Positions 1 through 8,642 are shown, counted from the stretch's first letter. The stretch is 64,000 nt of DNA from AP-15 sp963797115 (GCA_963797115.1 CAWCOH010000001.1:930001-994000), one strand, 5' to 3'. Made by a program: numbers and translations. Notes: generated from the letters alone by a model not told the origin.

Positions 1-1
1 A

Positions 2-863
2 GTCCTCTATCCCTCGCAAGGGCTCTTCTACTTCAAGGTGGCGGACCCGCTGCTGATGTCCGCGATCTTTCGCGCGTACAACGACTGGCTCGCCGAGTTC
101 TGCCGCACCGATCCCGCCCGATTGAAGGGCATCGCGATGATCAACCTGGACAACGTCCCGGACGCGATCAAGGAGCTGGAACGCGTTGCCCGACTGGGCC
201 TCTCTGGCGCAATGATCACCGAGTATCCAGCCGAGGACCGGCGCTACGACCAACCCGAATACGAGCCGTTCTGGGCCGCCGCCGCAGCACTCGACCTGCC
301 GCTGAGCCTGCACACCGCGACGCGACGGCAGGGCAAGATCCGCGGGGCCGGTCCCGGAACGCTGCGCGACGCCCGCAGCCGCGCGACGAAGGCGTTCTAT
401 CCGGCGCTGTCGCTGTGCGACATGATCTTCTCCGGCGTCTTCGAGCGTCACCCCCGCCTGACGCTGGCGATCGTCGAGTTCGAGCTGGCCTGGGCCCCCC
501 AATGTGCTCACCTCTATGGATTACACGTATCGCGAGCGCCACGGCGAGGCGATTTACCGGTTCAAGAACGGCATGCTCCCGAGCGACTTCTTCCGCCGCA
601 ACGCCGTCTTGAGCTTTCAGGAGGACGCAATCGGCATTCGCCTGCGCGACGTCATCGGCGTCGACAACATGATGTGGGGCTCGGACTATCCGCACAGCGA
701 GTCGACGTTTCCGCAATCGCGCAAGATCCTGGCCGAGATCCTGGCCGGGGTGCCGGAGGACGAACAGACCAAGCCTGCCCCGGACCACGATCCGGGGATC
801 GCCGGCGGCAATACCGCCCGCGTCTACAATTTTGACGTGGCGAGGCTGACCGTCTCGGCTTGA
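2..863 (+). pseudogene. Amidohydrolase family protein, 5' partial, one frameshift
   Basis: Metal-dependent hydrolase of the amidohydrolase_2 (ACMSD-like) family. The frame is open at the left edge, so the N-terminus lies outside the window. Frame 2 reads to about base 490 (ending FELAWAP) and the protein then continues in another frame from about 504 (LTSMDYTYRERHGE) to the TGA at 861-863. A run of C6A2 at about 487-494 holds one base more than HVLTSMDY would need, so a single insertion explains the break. The C-terminal half keeps the family's NMMWGSDYPHSES signature, with the metal-site Asp and His. A 24-bp palindrome adds eight residues (PAPDHDPG) in frame near the end. The frameshift could be a homopolymer assembly error; if so the gene is intact apart from the window edge. 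Substrate unknown. Confidence 0.8.
774..797. repeat. 24-bp palindromic element inserted in frame in a coding sequence
   Basis: The segment starts CCTGCCCCGGA and ends TCCGGGG, forming a short hairpin. It sits between codons for Lys and Ile where related amidohydrolases, as I know the family, run straight on (EQxK-IAGGN). It adds PAPDHDPG without shifting the frame. The same element is in the downstream partial copy at 1814-1837. It resembles the CCCGG-type intergenic palindromes common in alphaproteobacteria. Confidence 0.65.
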
Positions 864-927
864 AGCGACGCCAGGCTGGCTCTATCGCTTAAGACATGAC
901 AATTCCGTCGACAGGCAGGCTAGGCTA

Positions 928-1215
928 TTGGCGGACGCTCCCCATCTCCGGTTCGAGTGGGATGATGCGAAAAACGATCGCTGCGTGCGAGAACGCGGGT
1001 TCGGTTTTGCCGATATCCTGCCGGCGTTCCTCGATCCGAACAGACGGGTGGAGCGTGACAGTCGGCGAGAGTATGGCGAAGAACGTTTCAGGCTCTACGG
1101 CCGCGTCGCCGGACGGCTATTTGTGATTGCCTACACGCGGCGTGAAACGGCGACGAGGATCATCTCCGCCCGCAGGGCAAATGCTCGGGAGAGGGACCGG
1201 TATGGCGCGGACTGA
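928..1215 (+). CDS. brnT: BrnT family toxin (DUF497)
   Basis: Probable ribonuclease toxin of a type II toxin-antitoxin pair, about 95 residues. The start FEWDDAKN, then a Cys/Arg-containing helix and REYGEERF, followed by a strand ending RIISARRANARERDRY, is the BrnT layout (FEWDxxKN near the N-terminus, RIISARxAxxxERxxY at the C-terminus). The start is TTG at 928. The last 14 bases overlap the antitoxin gene, so translation is likely coupled. The pair sits between the stop of the amidohydrolase and a second copy of that gene's 3' end. Family membership is a sequence-pattern call; activity is inferred. Confidence 0.82.
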   Translation: MADAPHLRFEWDDAKNDRCVRERGFGFADILPAFLDPNRRVERDSRREYGEERFRLYGRVAGRLFVIAYTRRETATRIISARRANARERDRYGAD

Positions 1216-1567
1216 AGCACACCTCGATGCGACGGGAGCCGTCATCCGGCGGCGTTCCGCCGGTCCTTGGGAGCCGGTCGAGCCGCGAACCGATTGGGCG
1301 CGGGTCGATGCCACCACCGAGGTCGAGATCGAACGCCAGGCCGCCTCCGACGACGCCGAAGCGGCCAAAGATGCGGCGGCTTGGGTGCGGCGGGTTCGCA
1401 GACGTGCCGGACTGTCACAAGCCGAGTTCGCACGCCGGATCGGCATCTCTGTCGCGACACTGCGCGGTTGGGAGCGAGGCAAGCTCTTCCCGCAGGGCCC
1501 CGCCCGCGCGCTTTTGCGCGTGATCGACCGGGTGCCGGAGGCCGTGCTCGCGCTGAGCGCGAGTTAG
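1202..1567 (+). CDS. Antitoxin with BrnA-like N-terminus and XRE helix-turn-helix
   Basis: About 121 residues, ATG at 1202 overlapping the toxin stop. The N-terminal part (WARVDATTEVEIERQAAS) resembles the start of BrnA antitoxins. The C-terminal half is a helix-turn-helix of the Cro/C1 type (AGLSQAEFARRIGISVATLRGWERG). It should bind and neutralise the BrnT-like partner and repress the operon, as is usual for such pairs. Known BrnA proteins commonly use a ribbon-helix-helix DNA-binding end, so an XRE end here is a variant pairing. The stop codon lies only three bases before the amidohydrolase remnant begins. Confidence 0.75.
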   Translation: MARTEAHLDATGAVIRRRSAGPWEPVEPRTDWARVDATTEVEIERQAASDDAEAAKDAAAWVRRVRRRAGLSQAEFARRIGISVATLRGWERGKLFPQGPARALLRVIDRVPEAVLALSAS

Positions 1568-1570
1568 GCC

Positions 1571-1903
1571 CGCGAGCGCCACGGCGAGGCGATCTACCGG
1601 TTCGAGGGCGGCATGCTCCCGAGCGACTTCTTCCGTCGCAATGTCGTGCTGAGCTTCCAGGAGGACGCGATCGGCATTCGCCTGCGCGACGTCATCGGCA
1701 TCGACAACATGATGTGGGGCTCGGACTATCCGCACAGCGAGTCGACGTTCCCCCAATCGCGGAAGATCCTGGCGGAGATCCTAGAGGGCGTGCCGGACCA
1801 CGAACAGGCCAAGCCTGCCCCGGACCACGATCCGGGGATCGCCGGCGGCAATACCGCCCGCGTCTACAATTTTGACGTGGCGAGGCTGACCGTCCCTGCT
1901 TGA
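1571..1903 (+). pseudogene. Remnant: duplicated 3' third of the amidohydrolase
   Basis: Starts abruptly at RERHGEAIYRF and continues in one open frame to the natural stop, about 110 codons. It matches 530-863 closely but not exactly: KNG becomes EGG, NAVLSF becomes NVVLSF, and other differences are mostly at third codon positions. It has no start codon or ribosome site of its own at the junction, so it is a non-functional 3' fragment. It shares the 24-bp in-frame palindrome with the upstream gene, so the copies separated after that insertion or recombined later. Confidence 0.88.
1814..1837. repeat. 24-bp palindromic element, second copy
   Basis: Same sequence and same position within the gene as the element at 774-797, here inside the amidohydrolase remnant. 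Confidence 0.65.
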
Positions 1904-1931
1904 CACGGCGAGATGGCGCCGGCGAAGCGCC

Positions 1932-3029
1932 TCAGTTCAGCCGGGCGACCAGCGGCGCCAGGAACCCGCGCAACACCGGTGACCATTTGGCGTGCTCGGG
2001 GCCGCTGGAGGAATGGCCGAGATCGCTGTCGAGCTCGAAATAGCGCGCCTCAACTCCGGCCGCGGTCAACGCTTTGATGACGTCGGGCGCGATCTTTGGT
2101 GGAAACAGCGCGTCGGTGCGGCACAGGATGTAGAGAACCTTGGCCTTGATCCTGGCGAAATCCGGCCTCGTGTCGAAGCCCAGCAGGGCACGGCGCAAGA
2201 TCATCAGCGAGTTGGCGTCCCATTTGGCGGCCCAGTTCGCGGCCTGCTCGCGGATCGCCGCCTCGCGCGCCGCCGGGTCGGGGAAACGCGGCGCCAGGGC
2301 GGTCTCGATGCCGTAGCGCTTCAGTGTCTCGACCCGGATGTCGGTCAGCACCGTCTTGCACGCCGCCTTGCCGTAATAGCGGCCGCCATGCCATTCGGGA
2401 TCGCTGGCAAGCCGCGCCTGCAATTCGGCCAATTGCTTGTCGGTATTGACCGAGGCCCAGGGGGCGGTATTGACCGGCACGATCGCATCCATGAAATCGG
2501 GGTAGGCGACCGCCCATTGGAAGGCCTGGTAGCCGCCATAGGAGGGACCGGCGACCGCGACCAGATGGCGGACGCCGAGATGGTCGAGCAAGGCTTTCTG
2601 CGCGGCGACGATGTCGCGGATCGCGAACTTCGGAAAATCGGGGCCATAGGCCTCGCCGGTCTGTGGGTTGACGCTGCCGGCATTGGTCGAGCCGAAGGAC
2701 GAGCCGAGCATGTTCGAGGCGACGACGAACAGTTTGTCGGTGTCGATCGCCTTGCCGGGCCCGATCAGGCCGTCCCACGAGCCCGGCTGGTTGCCATTCG
2801 CCGGGTTGCGGCCGGCGAAATGGTGGCTGCCGGTGTAGCCATGCGTGCACAGGATGGCGTTGCGGCCGCCATTTGGTCCATTGGCGGGCGCGAGCCGGCC
2901 ATAGGTCTCGTAGGCGATTGTCGCCTCGGACATGACCGTGCCGTCGGTGAGCAGGAAATTGCGCAAGGTGAAGAAGCGGTCCTCGACGGCGCCGATATCG
3001 GCGGCGGGACGCAGCGGCACGTCGTTCAT
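1932..3029 (-). CDS. Homoserine O-acetyltransferase-like alpha/beta hydrolase
   Basis: About 365 residues of the MetX-like alpha/beta-hydrolase family, which transfers acyl groups to homoserine or acts as an esterase. Visible marks are the CTHGYTGSHHF strand and oxyanion region, DTDKLFVVASNMLGSSFGST, the nucleophile elbow GPSYGG, and a C-terminal DSDLGHSSSG with the likely catalytic His. The start chosen is ATG at 3029, with GGAGG a few bases upstream; the frame runs further 5' without a better site. The GSSFGSTNAGSVNPQTG segment is shared with MetX homologues, but several MetX-like proteins are not methionine enzymes, so no gene symbol is given. It stands alone, transcribed away from the NmrA remnant. 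Confidence 0.8.
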   Translation of the reverse strand: MNDVPLRPAADIGAVEDRFFTLRNFLLTDGTVMSEATIAYETYGRLAPANGPNGGRNAILCTHGYTGSHHFAGRNPANGNQPGSWDGLIGPGKAIDTDKLFVVASNMLGSSFGSTNAGSVNPQTGEAYGPDFPKFAIRDIVAAQKALLDHLGVRHLVAVAGPSYGGYQAFQWAVAYPDFMDAIVPVNTAPWASVNTDKQLAELQARLASDPEWHGGRYYGKAACKTVLTDIRVETLKRYGIETALAPRFPDPAAREAAIREQAANWAAKWDANSLMILRRALLGFDTRPDFARIKAKVLYILCRTDALFPPKIAPDVIKALTAAGVEARYFELDSDLGHSSSGPEHAKWSPVLRGFLAPLVARLN

Positions 3030-3165
3030 CTTTTCCTCCGCAGGATGCAGGAGTCCACTGTGCCATGCCAGCACCGGCCGGTCACGCGTCGGTCGAACGG
3101 CTCTTCCGCCATCGGAGGCCTGCAGGACCGGTGCGCTGTCAACCTGGCGGACGGTAAGTCTTTGC

Positions 3166-3531
3166 TCAGCGCTCATTCGTGCACCAACGCCCGCCTGCCG
3201 ATCGTTCGAGGGATGGGTTTGGCTTGAAGGTGCTGCGCTCTCGTTCCAATGTCGTTTTGAGGCTCGTGGCCGGCCGATGGAGGATAGTTTCGACGGAGTC
3301 CGTCTGCCGATTGTTTCGGTCGGCTACGTGCAGTTTCGCCATGGTCAGGAAGTGCGAGTAGACGTGGTCGGGGAGCCTGCGCTTGCGGAGTTCATCGTCA
3401 CGCCAGACGTCGAGCGGCTCCTCCACATATCGGACTGACCGACCCAGGGCGGCGGTATACTCCTCGGCCAACCCATACAGATCGGTCGAACGCACCCCAG
3501 TCAGTTTCTGGTGTACGCGCGACGATACGAG
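3166..3531 (-). pseudogene. Remnant: C-terminal part of an NmrA-like NAD(P)-binding protein
   Basis: The readable frame contains LTGVRSTDLYGLAEEYTAALG, then VWRDDELRKRRLPDHV and HFLTMAKLH, a pattern typical of the C-terminal half of NmrA-like short-chain reductases. An in-frame stop (about 3532) and the lack of any Rossmann N-terminus mean only the last third survives. The C-terminal tail past TSLKTTLERE looks like unrelated read-through. No function expected. Confidence 0.6.
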
Positions 3532-3629
3532 CTAGATGCTCCTTTAACGCTTTGGGCTTTTGATCGCGGTCCCTCGCGCAACCCGAAAAGGAGCTGGTCA
3601 GATGGGCTTTCGTGGATCAAGGTCCGGCG

Positions 3630-4028
3630 ATGCGCGCTAGCCTCGTCATCGCAGTCTTTCGTGTCCTCACATGGTGGTGCGTCATCTTTCTCGCGGTCCT
3701 GTCGTTGTGGCCGGGGAGAGGGCTCGGCTTTCTGTTTGTGTTGCCCGAGTTGAATACAATGCGAACCGGTCTCCCGGGCCCACCCGAGCTTCTCGTTGCC
3801 TATGCCGGGTCGGCGGCGATCGGCATGGCCGGCTACGGCCCGAGCCGAGGCGGTGTACGCGTCATCGGCGGCTTTTGGGTGTATGCCGCGATCCTGGAAT
3901 ACCTCCAGCATTTCTCAACAGGCCGGCACCCCGCGCTCGCAGACTTGGCGGCCTCGGCACTCGGAGCGTTGTGCGGCGGGCTCGCCGTCCTCCTCCTCTG
4001 GCGCCGCCCCTTCGATCAGCCGACTTGA
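3630..4028 (+). CDS. VanZ-like family membrane protein
   Basis: About 132 residues. Four hydrophobic segments are visible: an N-terminal helix (VLTWWCVIFLAVLSLWPG), a helix around LLVAYAGSAAIGMAGYG, one around FWVYAAILEYLQHF, and a C-terminal helix (LADLAASALGALCGGLAVLLL). The pattern E-x-x-Q-x-F-x-x-G-R-H-x-x-x-x-D is the VanZ-family core. The family is linked to teicoplanin resistance, but most members have no known role. The start could also be GTG at 3612. Nothing in the neighbourhood suggests a pathway. Confidence 0.65.
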   Translation: MRASLVIAVFRVLTWWCVIFLAVLSLWPGRGLGFLFVLPELNTMRTGLPGPPELLVAYAGSAAIGMAGYGPSRGGVRVIGGFWVYAAILEYLQHFSTGRHPALADLAASALGALCGGLAVLLLWRRPFDQPT

Positions 4029-4393
4029 GGCGCGCGATAGACGCTGGGTGCTCTGACGTGGTTCAGGTTACGTATCGGGCATCCACAAAATTGCCCAATT
4101 AGCATAATATAAGCAAGCTGACTGCGGCGTCTGCAGATGCTCCAAACCGGCCGGTTTACAACCTTAAGAGGAGTTCCCGATGCAGACCCGCTGCAGGTGC
4201 AGCGAGCCGCCAAATTTGAGACAACCACGAGTGGTGGAGCCTTCGAGCAACCAGTGGCCGGGCACATTCTGAAGGTTGTTGATCCCGGGAAGCAGGGACA
4301 GCTTGTGGGGCAGCACACTCACGGGCCCAATCGGAGGATCTCCCGGATGAACGCCCTCGAGAGTGCGCGGCGAGAAATACGGCGCTGGTCGCA
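4029..4393. other. Intergenic stretch, no supported gene
   Basis: The left half includes an AT-richer part (around 4085-4115). Short open frames exist on both strands but none shows a recognisable motif. It separates a plus-strand gene from the 3' end of a minus-strand gene. Confidence 0.5.
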
Positions 4394-5725
4394 TCAGCTC
4401 GCGAGCGGATGCGGCCGTGGGTTCGAACCGTCGGCGAATCGCGAGAGGCGGAAGGGCGCCGGATCGACCAGGGTCGGATCGCCGGTGACCATGTCGGCCG
4501 CCAGCTTGCCGGCCCCAGGGCCGATGCCGAAGCCGTGGCCGGAAAAGCCGGTCGCGATGAAAAAGCCGGGTAGTGCCTCTACCGGCGAAATCACCGGAAT
4601 GGCATCGGGCATGACGTCGATCATCCCGCCCCAGCTTTCCGCTACGACGGTATTGCGGAACACCGGGAAGGCTTCGGCGGTGGCGGTCCGCGCGCGCTCG
4701 ACAACTAACCGATCGGGCTCCGGATCGAGCACCCGCATCGCTTCGAACGGCGAGGTCTCGTCGAGACCCCAACGTCGCGGGCGACGCCACTCCTCGACCC
4801 AGCGGTCGCCGACCCGGAAGCGCAGTTTCTTCCAGTGCAGCCGCACCGCCGGCAGGTAGTCGAAGAACAGGCGGAAATGATCGGGGACGAGGTCGATCGT
4901 GCGGACCCCGAGGGTGGCGACGGTGTAGCCGCCGTCCATCCGCTTGCGAAAACCAAAGAGGCCGCCGGAAGCGGAGATCTCCGGGCCGCCGTCGAGCGGC
5001 TCGGTGCGCATCACGGTGGCCAGCACCTTGAGCTGCGGCAGATCGATGCCGAGGTTGCCGCAGAACAGCCGGCACCAGGCGCCGCCGGCGAGCACGACAG
5101 TGTCGCAGGCGATGCGGCCTTTTTCGGTGACTGCACCCGACACCCGTCCGGCCGCTGTCTCGATGCCACGCACGGCGCATTGAGTGAGGATCGCGGCACC
5201 CAACCGCCGCGCCGCCTCGGCGATCGCCGGTGCGGCCCGCTGCGGCTCGGCCTTGCCGTCGCTGGCGGTATAGAGCGCGCCGGGCCAGGAGCCGGTCAGA
5301 CCGGGCATCAGCTCTGCCGCCTCGCCCCGGCTGATGACGCGGGTGTCGAGCTGATACTGGCGGGCATGATCGAGCCAGGCTTCGAGCTGGGCGAGTTCCG
5401 CCGGCGTCTCGGCGAGATACATGATACCGGCCTGGCGGAAACCGGTCTCGGCCTCGACCAGCTCATTCATCCCCTGCCACAGCCGCAGGCTTTCGATAAT
5501 CAGCGGCAGCTCGCGGGGGTCGCGCCCCATCTTGCGGCACCAGCCCCAATTGCGGCTCGACTGCTCTCCGGCGATATGCCCCTTCTCGCAGAGGGCGACG
5601 GAGACACCCTTCTGCGCGAGAAAGAGCGCCGTCGAGGTGCCGATGATCCCGCCACCGACGATGACGACATCGGCGCGCGCCGGCAACGCTTCGTCGGAAC
5701 GGACGGGATCGACGCGCGGCGCCAT
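4394..5725 (-). CDS. FAD-dependent oxidoreductase (DAO / DadA-like)
   Basis: 443 residues, a typical length for glycine/D-amino-acid oxidase-type flavoproteins. The N-terminal dinucleotide fold is clear: ADVVIVGGGIIGTSTALFLA (GxGxxG at about residues 24-29), followed by the acidic end of strand 2 in ALCEKG. C-terminal marks are SWGGMIDVMPDAIPVI and GFFIATGFSGHGFGIGPG, which close the FAD site. It likely oxidises an amine, for example an N-methyl or D-amino acid; the substrate cannot be read from sequence. The neighbouring serine hydrolase ends 15 bp upstream on the same strand, so the two are probably co-transcribed. A truncated second copy of this gene's 5' end lies at 7041-7118. Confidence 0.85.
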   Translation of the reverse strand: MAPRVDPVRSDEALPARADVVIVGGGIIGTSTALFLAQKGVSVALCEKGHIAGEQSSRNWGWCRKMGRDPRELPLIIESLRLWQGMNELVEAETGFRQAGIMYLAETPAELAQLEAWLDHARQYQLDTRVISRGEAAELMPGLTGSWPGALYTASDGKAEPQRAAPAIAEAARRLGAAILTQCAVRGIETAAGRVSGAVTEKGRIACDTVVLAGGAWCRLFCGNLGIDLPQLKVLATVMRTEPLDGGPEISASGGLFGFRKRMDGGYTVATLGVRTIDLVPDHFRLFFDYLPAVRLHWKKLRFRVGDRWVEEWRRPRRWGLDETSPFEAMRVLDPEPDRLVVERARTATAEAFPVFRNTVVAESWGGMIDVMPDAIPVISPVEALPGFFIATGFSGHGFGIGPGAGKLAADMVTGDPTLVDPAPFRLSRFADGSNPRPHPLAS

Positions 5726-5740
5726 GGGCTCGGGCAGCGC

Positions 5741-6853
5741 TCAGTCGATCGCGGCGTGTACGAGGTTGGCCACCCGGTCGAGGCGCGCCGAATGAAACGG
5801 ATCGGGTTGCACGAAATTGGTAAGGTAGGTAAACGAGACGCCGCTAGTCGGGTCCGCCCAGGAGTAAGAGGTTCCCGCACCGCCGTGCCCAAAGGTCTCG
5901 GGCGCGCCAATTGTGCCGAGGCCGCGGATCCGGTCGCTTTCACCGCGGACATGCGGTCCCAGTCCCCGATGCATCGGAATGCCGCCCATCGCGTCGTCTC
6001 CGCGCTCTCCGGTATGGCTGCGCGTGACATAGGCGATCAGCCTCGGCGACAGCAGCCGCACATCGCGGAGCCGGCCGCGGCCGAGCAGCATCTGATAGAA
6101 CGCCGCCATGCCGCGGGCCGTCGCGTAGCCGCCGCCGCTCGGCATTCCGGCCGCCTTGAACTCGGCCGAGTTGTCGCGGGCTTCCGCCGCGTAGGTGTCG
6201 GCGCAACGTTCCTGCTGGCTCGCCGGCACGCCGACAAAGATGTCCTCGGCAAGACCGAGCGGAGCCAAGACCTTGTCGCGGATGACGTCTCGATAATCTT
6301 GGCCAGTAACCGCCTCGATCACCATCGCCTGCGTCAAGTGCGCGGCGCGGGGGTGATATTGCAGCCGCGTCCCCGGGGTCCAATCGAGCGAGAAGTCGCA
6401 GACCTCGGCGCGCATGCGCGCATGGTCGGTCCATGTCGCTTTGGTCACGTCGCCGCTGGGGAAACCCCCCTGATGCGACATCACCTGGTGCAGGGCGATG
6501 TCGCCCTTCCCGCGTTGCGCAAACTCCGGCAGGTGGTCGGCGATCCGATCCATGAAGGAGAGCTTGCCCTCTTCGACCAGGGTCCATACGGCGGCGCTGG
6601 TCAACACCTTGGTTTGGCTGAACAAGAGGAACAGCGTCTCGTCCGTCGCCGGCGAATTTCGCGGCTCGGTTCTTGCGTTACCGTAGTTGCGGAACAGAGC
6701 CAATTTGCCGTGCCGCGCCAGCGCGATTTGCGCGCCCGGATAGCGGCCTTCCTCGATGTGCTGGCGGATCAGCCGGTCGAGATGCCGCAGCGGCGTCGGA
6801 GCGAACCCCAGGCTAGCGAGATCGGCGGACGGCAGGGGATAAGTTTCAGGCAT
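5741..6853 (-). CDS. Serine hydrolase, class C beta-lactamase / EstB-like
   Basis: About 370 residues. The S-x-x-K motif is SQTK (Ser79, Lys82 from the chosen start) and the Tyr motif is in LQYHPRAAH (Tyr166). A Gly-rich C-terminal GHGGAGTSYSWAD supplies the third motif region. Such proteins are penicillin-binding-like esterases; real beta-lactamase activity is not implied. ATG at 6853 has GAGGAG about 9 bp upstream, which fixes the start despite a longer open frame. No signal peptide is visible, so it is probably cytoplasmic. It likely shares a transcript with the FAD oxidoreductase. A decayed paralogue lies at 9051-9858. Confidence 0.85.
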   Translation of the reverse strand: MPETYPLPSADLASLGFAPTPLRHLDRLIRQHIEEGRYPGAQIALARHGKLALFRNYGNARTEPRNSPATDETLFLLFSQTKVLTSAAVWTLVEEGKLSFMDRIADHLPEFAQRGKGDIALHQVMSHQGGFPSGDVTKATWTDHARMRAEVCDFSLDWTPGTRLQYHPRAAHLTQAMVIEAVTGQDYRDVIRDKVLAPLGLAEDIFVGVPASQQERCADTYAAEARDNSAEFKAAGMPSGGGYATARGMAAFYQMLLGRGRLRDVRLLSPRLIAYVTRSHTGERGDDAMGGIPMHRGLGPHVRGESDRIRGLGTIGAPETFGHGGAGTSYSWADPTSGVSFTYLTNFVQPDPFHSARLDRVANLVHAAID

Positions 6854-6986
6854 GGCGCGCTCCTCCTCGAGATTCCGAGAAGCGATGCTACATGACCTCT
6901 GCGTCTCAGGGGAGAGGTGTGTGATCCGCGCAAGCCATGTATTATCTTGTCCCATGCCGAAGAAACCGCCGCCCAGGGAGGATTAG

Positions 6987-7040
6987 ATGCCTGAAGCCGT
7001 CATCGTATCGACCGCCCGCACCCCGATCGGCCGCGCCTAT
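6987..7040 (+). pseudogene. Remnant: first 18 codons of a thiolase
   Basis: A good ribosome site (GGGAGG) precedes ATG and MPEAVIVSTARTPIGRAY, nearly the same start as the thiolase at 10562. After codon 18 homology stops and the sequence becomes the antisense of an FAD oxidoreductase start. The fragment is the scar of a deletion inside a duplicated FAD oxidoreductase / hydrolase / thiolase unit. Confidence 0.8.
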
Positions 7041-7118
7041 CCCGCCGCCGATGATCACGACATCGGCGCGGGCCGGCAGGGTCTCGTCGGCTGCTATGGG
7101 ATCGACGCGCGGCGCCAT
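7041..7118 (-). pseudogene. Remnant: 5' end of a second FAD oxidoreductase copy
   Basis: Reads MAPRVDPIAADETLPARADV then VIIGGGI, matching the first 26 or so residues of the gene at 4394-5725 (MAPRVDPVRSDEALPARADV), and stops at the junction with the thiolase remnant. The two remnants are fused head to head on opposite strands. Confidence 0.8.
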
Positions 7119-7255
7119 GATGCATCTCTCCCGGATGTAGGGCGGGTGAGCGAAGCGTAACCCGCCATCGGCGCTGCGTGAATTGGCGGGCTTCGCTTCG
7201 CTCCACCAATTCGACGCGTTAAAAAGGGGCACGGAAGAATGGGGGCTAACCACGA

Positions 7256-7729
7256 ATGGGCGGCGTTCCTACCGATCTCCATTGGACCGCGTATGTTTCG
7301 GCGCTTGGTCCGCTAATTGTAGCTGCCATCGTTGCCTACATTGCTTTTCGACAATGGCGGACGGCTCGAAACAGATTGCAATTCGACCTCTTCGAAAAGC
7401 GGCTGTCTGTGTACGAGGCGGTGTCTGCATTTCTTTCATCCATCGTGACTTCTGGGCAGGTGGATCAACATGCACTGATCTCATTTTATGAATCGGCTCG
7501 CTCTGCCCGTTGGCTGTTCAATAAAGAAATACATGACTATCTGCTAAATGATATCGCACAGAAAGCGTCGCGTCATCAGTCGCTCGAAGCGGAACTCAAC
7601 GCAGTCCCTCAAGGTGATCAGCAAAGAACTGTCAATCAGATGAGTGAGATTTTTAATTGGATCAAGACACAAAGATATAATGTCCTGGATCAACGGTTTG
7701 CGAAATTTCTTGAGCTGAAAGCCAGTTAA
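7256..7729 (+). CDS. Hypothetical membrane-anchored protein
   Basis: 157 residues. One N-terminal transmembrane helix (LGPLIVAAIVAYIAF) is followed directly by RQWRTARNRLQFDLFEKRLSVYEAV, then a mostly helical soluble domain with probable coiled-coil character. The TM plus RQW...LDLFDRR-type start is a common layout among proteobacterial hypotheticals, but I know of no assigned function. It is visibly lower in GC than its neighbours, which suggests transfer, and it sits between gene remnants like the other cargo in the window. Confidence 0.6.
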   Translation: MGGVPTDLHWTAYVSALGPLIVAAIVAYIAFRQWRTARNRLQFDLFEKRLSVYEAVSAFLSSIVTSGQVDQHALISFYESARSARWLFNKEIHDYLLNDIAQKASRHQSLEAELNAVPQGDQQRTVNQMSEIFNWIKTQRYNVLDQRFAKFLELKAS

Positions 7730-7783
7730 CAGGGGTTCAGCGTAGGGAAGGAAATATTGTGAGCGAAAATGCTGTCCGCGCCC

Positions 7784-8040
7784 CTAAAGAGACGCCGCCT
7801 GCTTGGCGACCAGCACGGTCTGGCGCTGCGGCAGGATCAATATCTGGGTCGAGGAATCCGCAATCCCGGTGACGCCGGCGAGAAACCCGAAGAGCACGAA
7901 CGGATCGTGGTAGGTGCGGATGCGCTTGATGCCCGAGCCGGCAGCGATGCGCTCGAGATCGATGCCGAGGCTGGTATGGCTCTTCTGGTAGCCGGTCTCG
8001 CCGTAATGGCCGTTGTCGACGCCTTGCGGGTAACTCGTCG
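7784..8040 (-). pseudogene. Remnant: fragment of an LLM-class flavin-dependent oxidoreductase
   Basis: Translated on the minus strand it reads TYHDPFVLFGFLAGVTG and later ILILPQRQTVLVAKQAASL then a stop. This is the early strand/helix region of luciferase-like (F420/FMN) monooxygenases, which normally run about 300 residues. Both ends are missing. The segment upstream within the same frame (GETGYQKSHTSLGIDLERIA) is compatible with the family's N-terminal region but is less sure. Confidence 0.65.
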
Positions 8041-8205
8041 GATCACCGCAAAATGCCCTGGCGCCGCACCCGCCTCCTAACCCTGGGGTTTGGTTGCCAG
8101 CTCAACCGCCGGGGCCGCGGCCTGATGGTGCAATCGCCAGGCAGTAGCCGGCCGCGGCTCGTGCTCGCTCGTAATCATTGATCTGCTGCCCGGCGCGCAA
8201 AAGCG

Positions 8206-8442
8206 TCAGTTCGTAATCAGTGATCGCGATACCAGCATGTTAGCCTGGCACCGACAGAAATCATCGATAGACAGGCCAAACAGCGGGATGGCAGCCGCGT
8301 TGTTCGGACTCGCGAGCACGGCATTTTGGCAATCCCGATACTTGATGCCGGCCAATGTGGCGCGATCCATACCTTGCGCATTGGCCACGACGGGGAAGAC
8401 GACAGCAGCCGCAGCGGCAATCATACGAGGCCAGCCACTCAT
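8206..8442 (-). CDS. Small secreted or periplasmic protein, unrecognised
   Basis: About 78 residues. It has a signal peptide (MIAAAAAVVFPVVANAQG, likely cut after ANA) and a short mature part with three cysteines (YRDCQNAV and DDFCRCQANM). I do not recognise the family. It lies between gene fragments, so it may be a cargo gene or a decaying one. ATG at 8442 is chosen because it begins directly before the signal sequence; the frame runs much further 5' but only through other fragments. Confidence 0.45.
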   Translation of the reverse strand: MSGWPRMIAAAAAVVFPVVANAQGMDRATLAGIKYRDCQNAVLASPNNAAAIPLFGLSIDDFCRCQANMLVSRSLITN

Positions 8443-8498
8443 TGGGCCATCCGTCCCGGGGTTACGGTGGGGGATTACGGTGACAGTTTCCTTAATTC

Positions 8499-8642
8499 CT
8501 ACAACAAGTCGGCGACCGCGTTCCAGTAGCGGCGCATCGCGGCAATGTGGTCGGCCAGCGAGCGGCCCGCGATGCGGCGCAGGTGTCCGCTCTGGTTGTA
8601 GTTGGCGACGGTCAGGTCGGTCACCTCCGGACAGCAGAAGTC
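8499..8642 (-). pseudogene. Unrecognised 3' gene fragment
   Basis: Starting right after the stop of the DUF4166 fragment, the minus strand reads DFCCPEVTDLTVANYNQSG, then LADHIAAMRRYWNAVADLL and a stop. Composition and codon pattern look like real coding sequence, and an abrupt left boundary with no start codon suggests a C-terminal remnant. I cannot name the family. Confidence 0.35.

Noticed and set aside
5741..6853. Antibiotic-resistance beta-lactamase
   Set aside because: No signal peptide is visible and the fold is shared with many esterases; the motifs alone do not show resistance.
4835..6895. A 686-codon open frame on the plus strand
   Set aside because: It is antisense to the FAD oxidoreductase and serine hydrolase, which have clear motifs and ribosome sites. 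Long antisense frames are common at this GC content.
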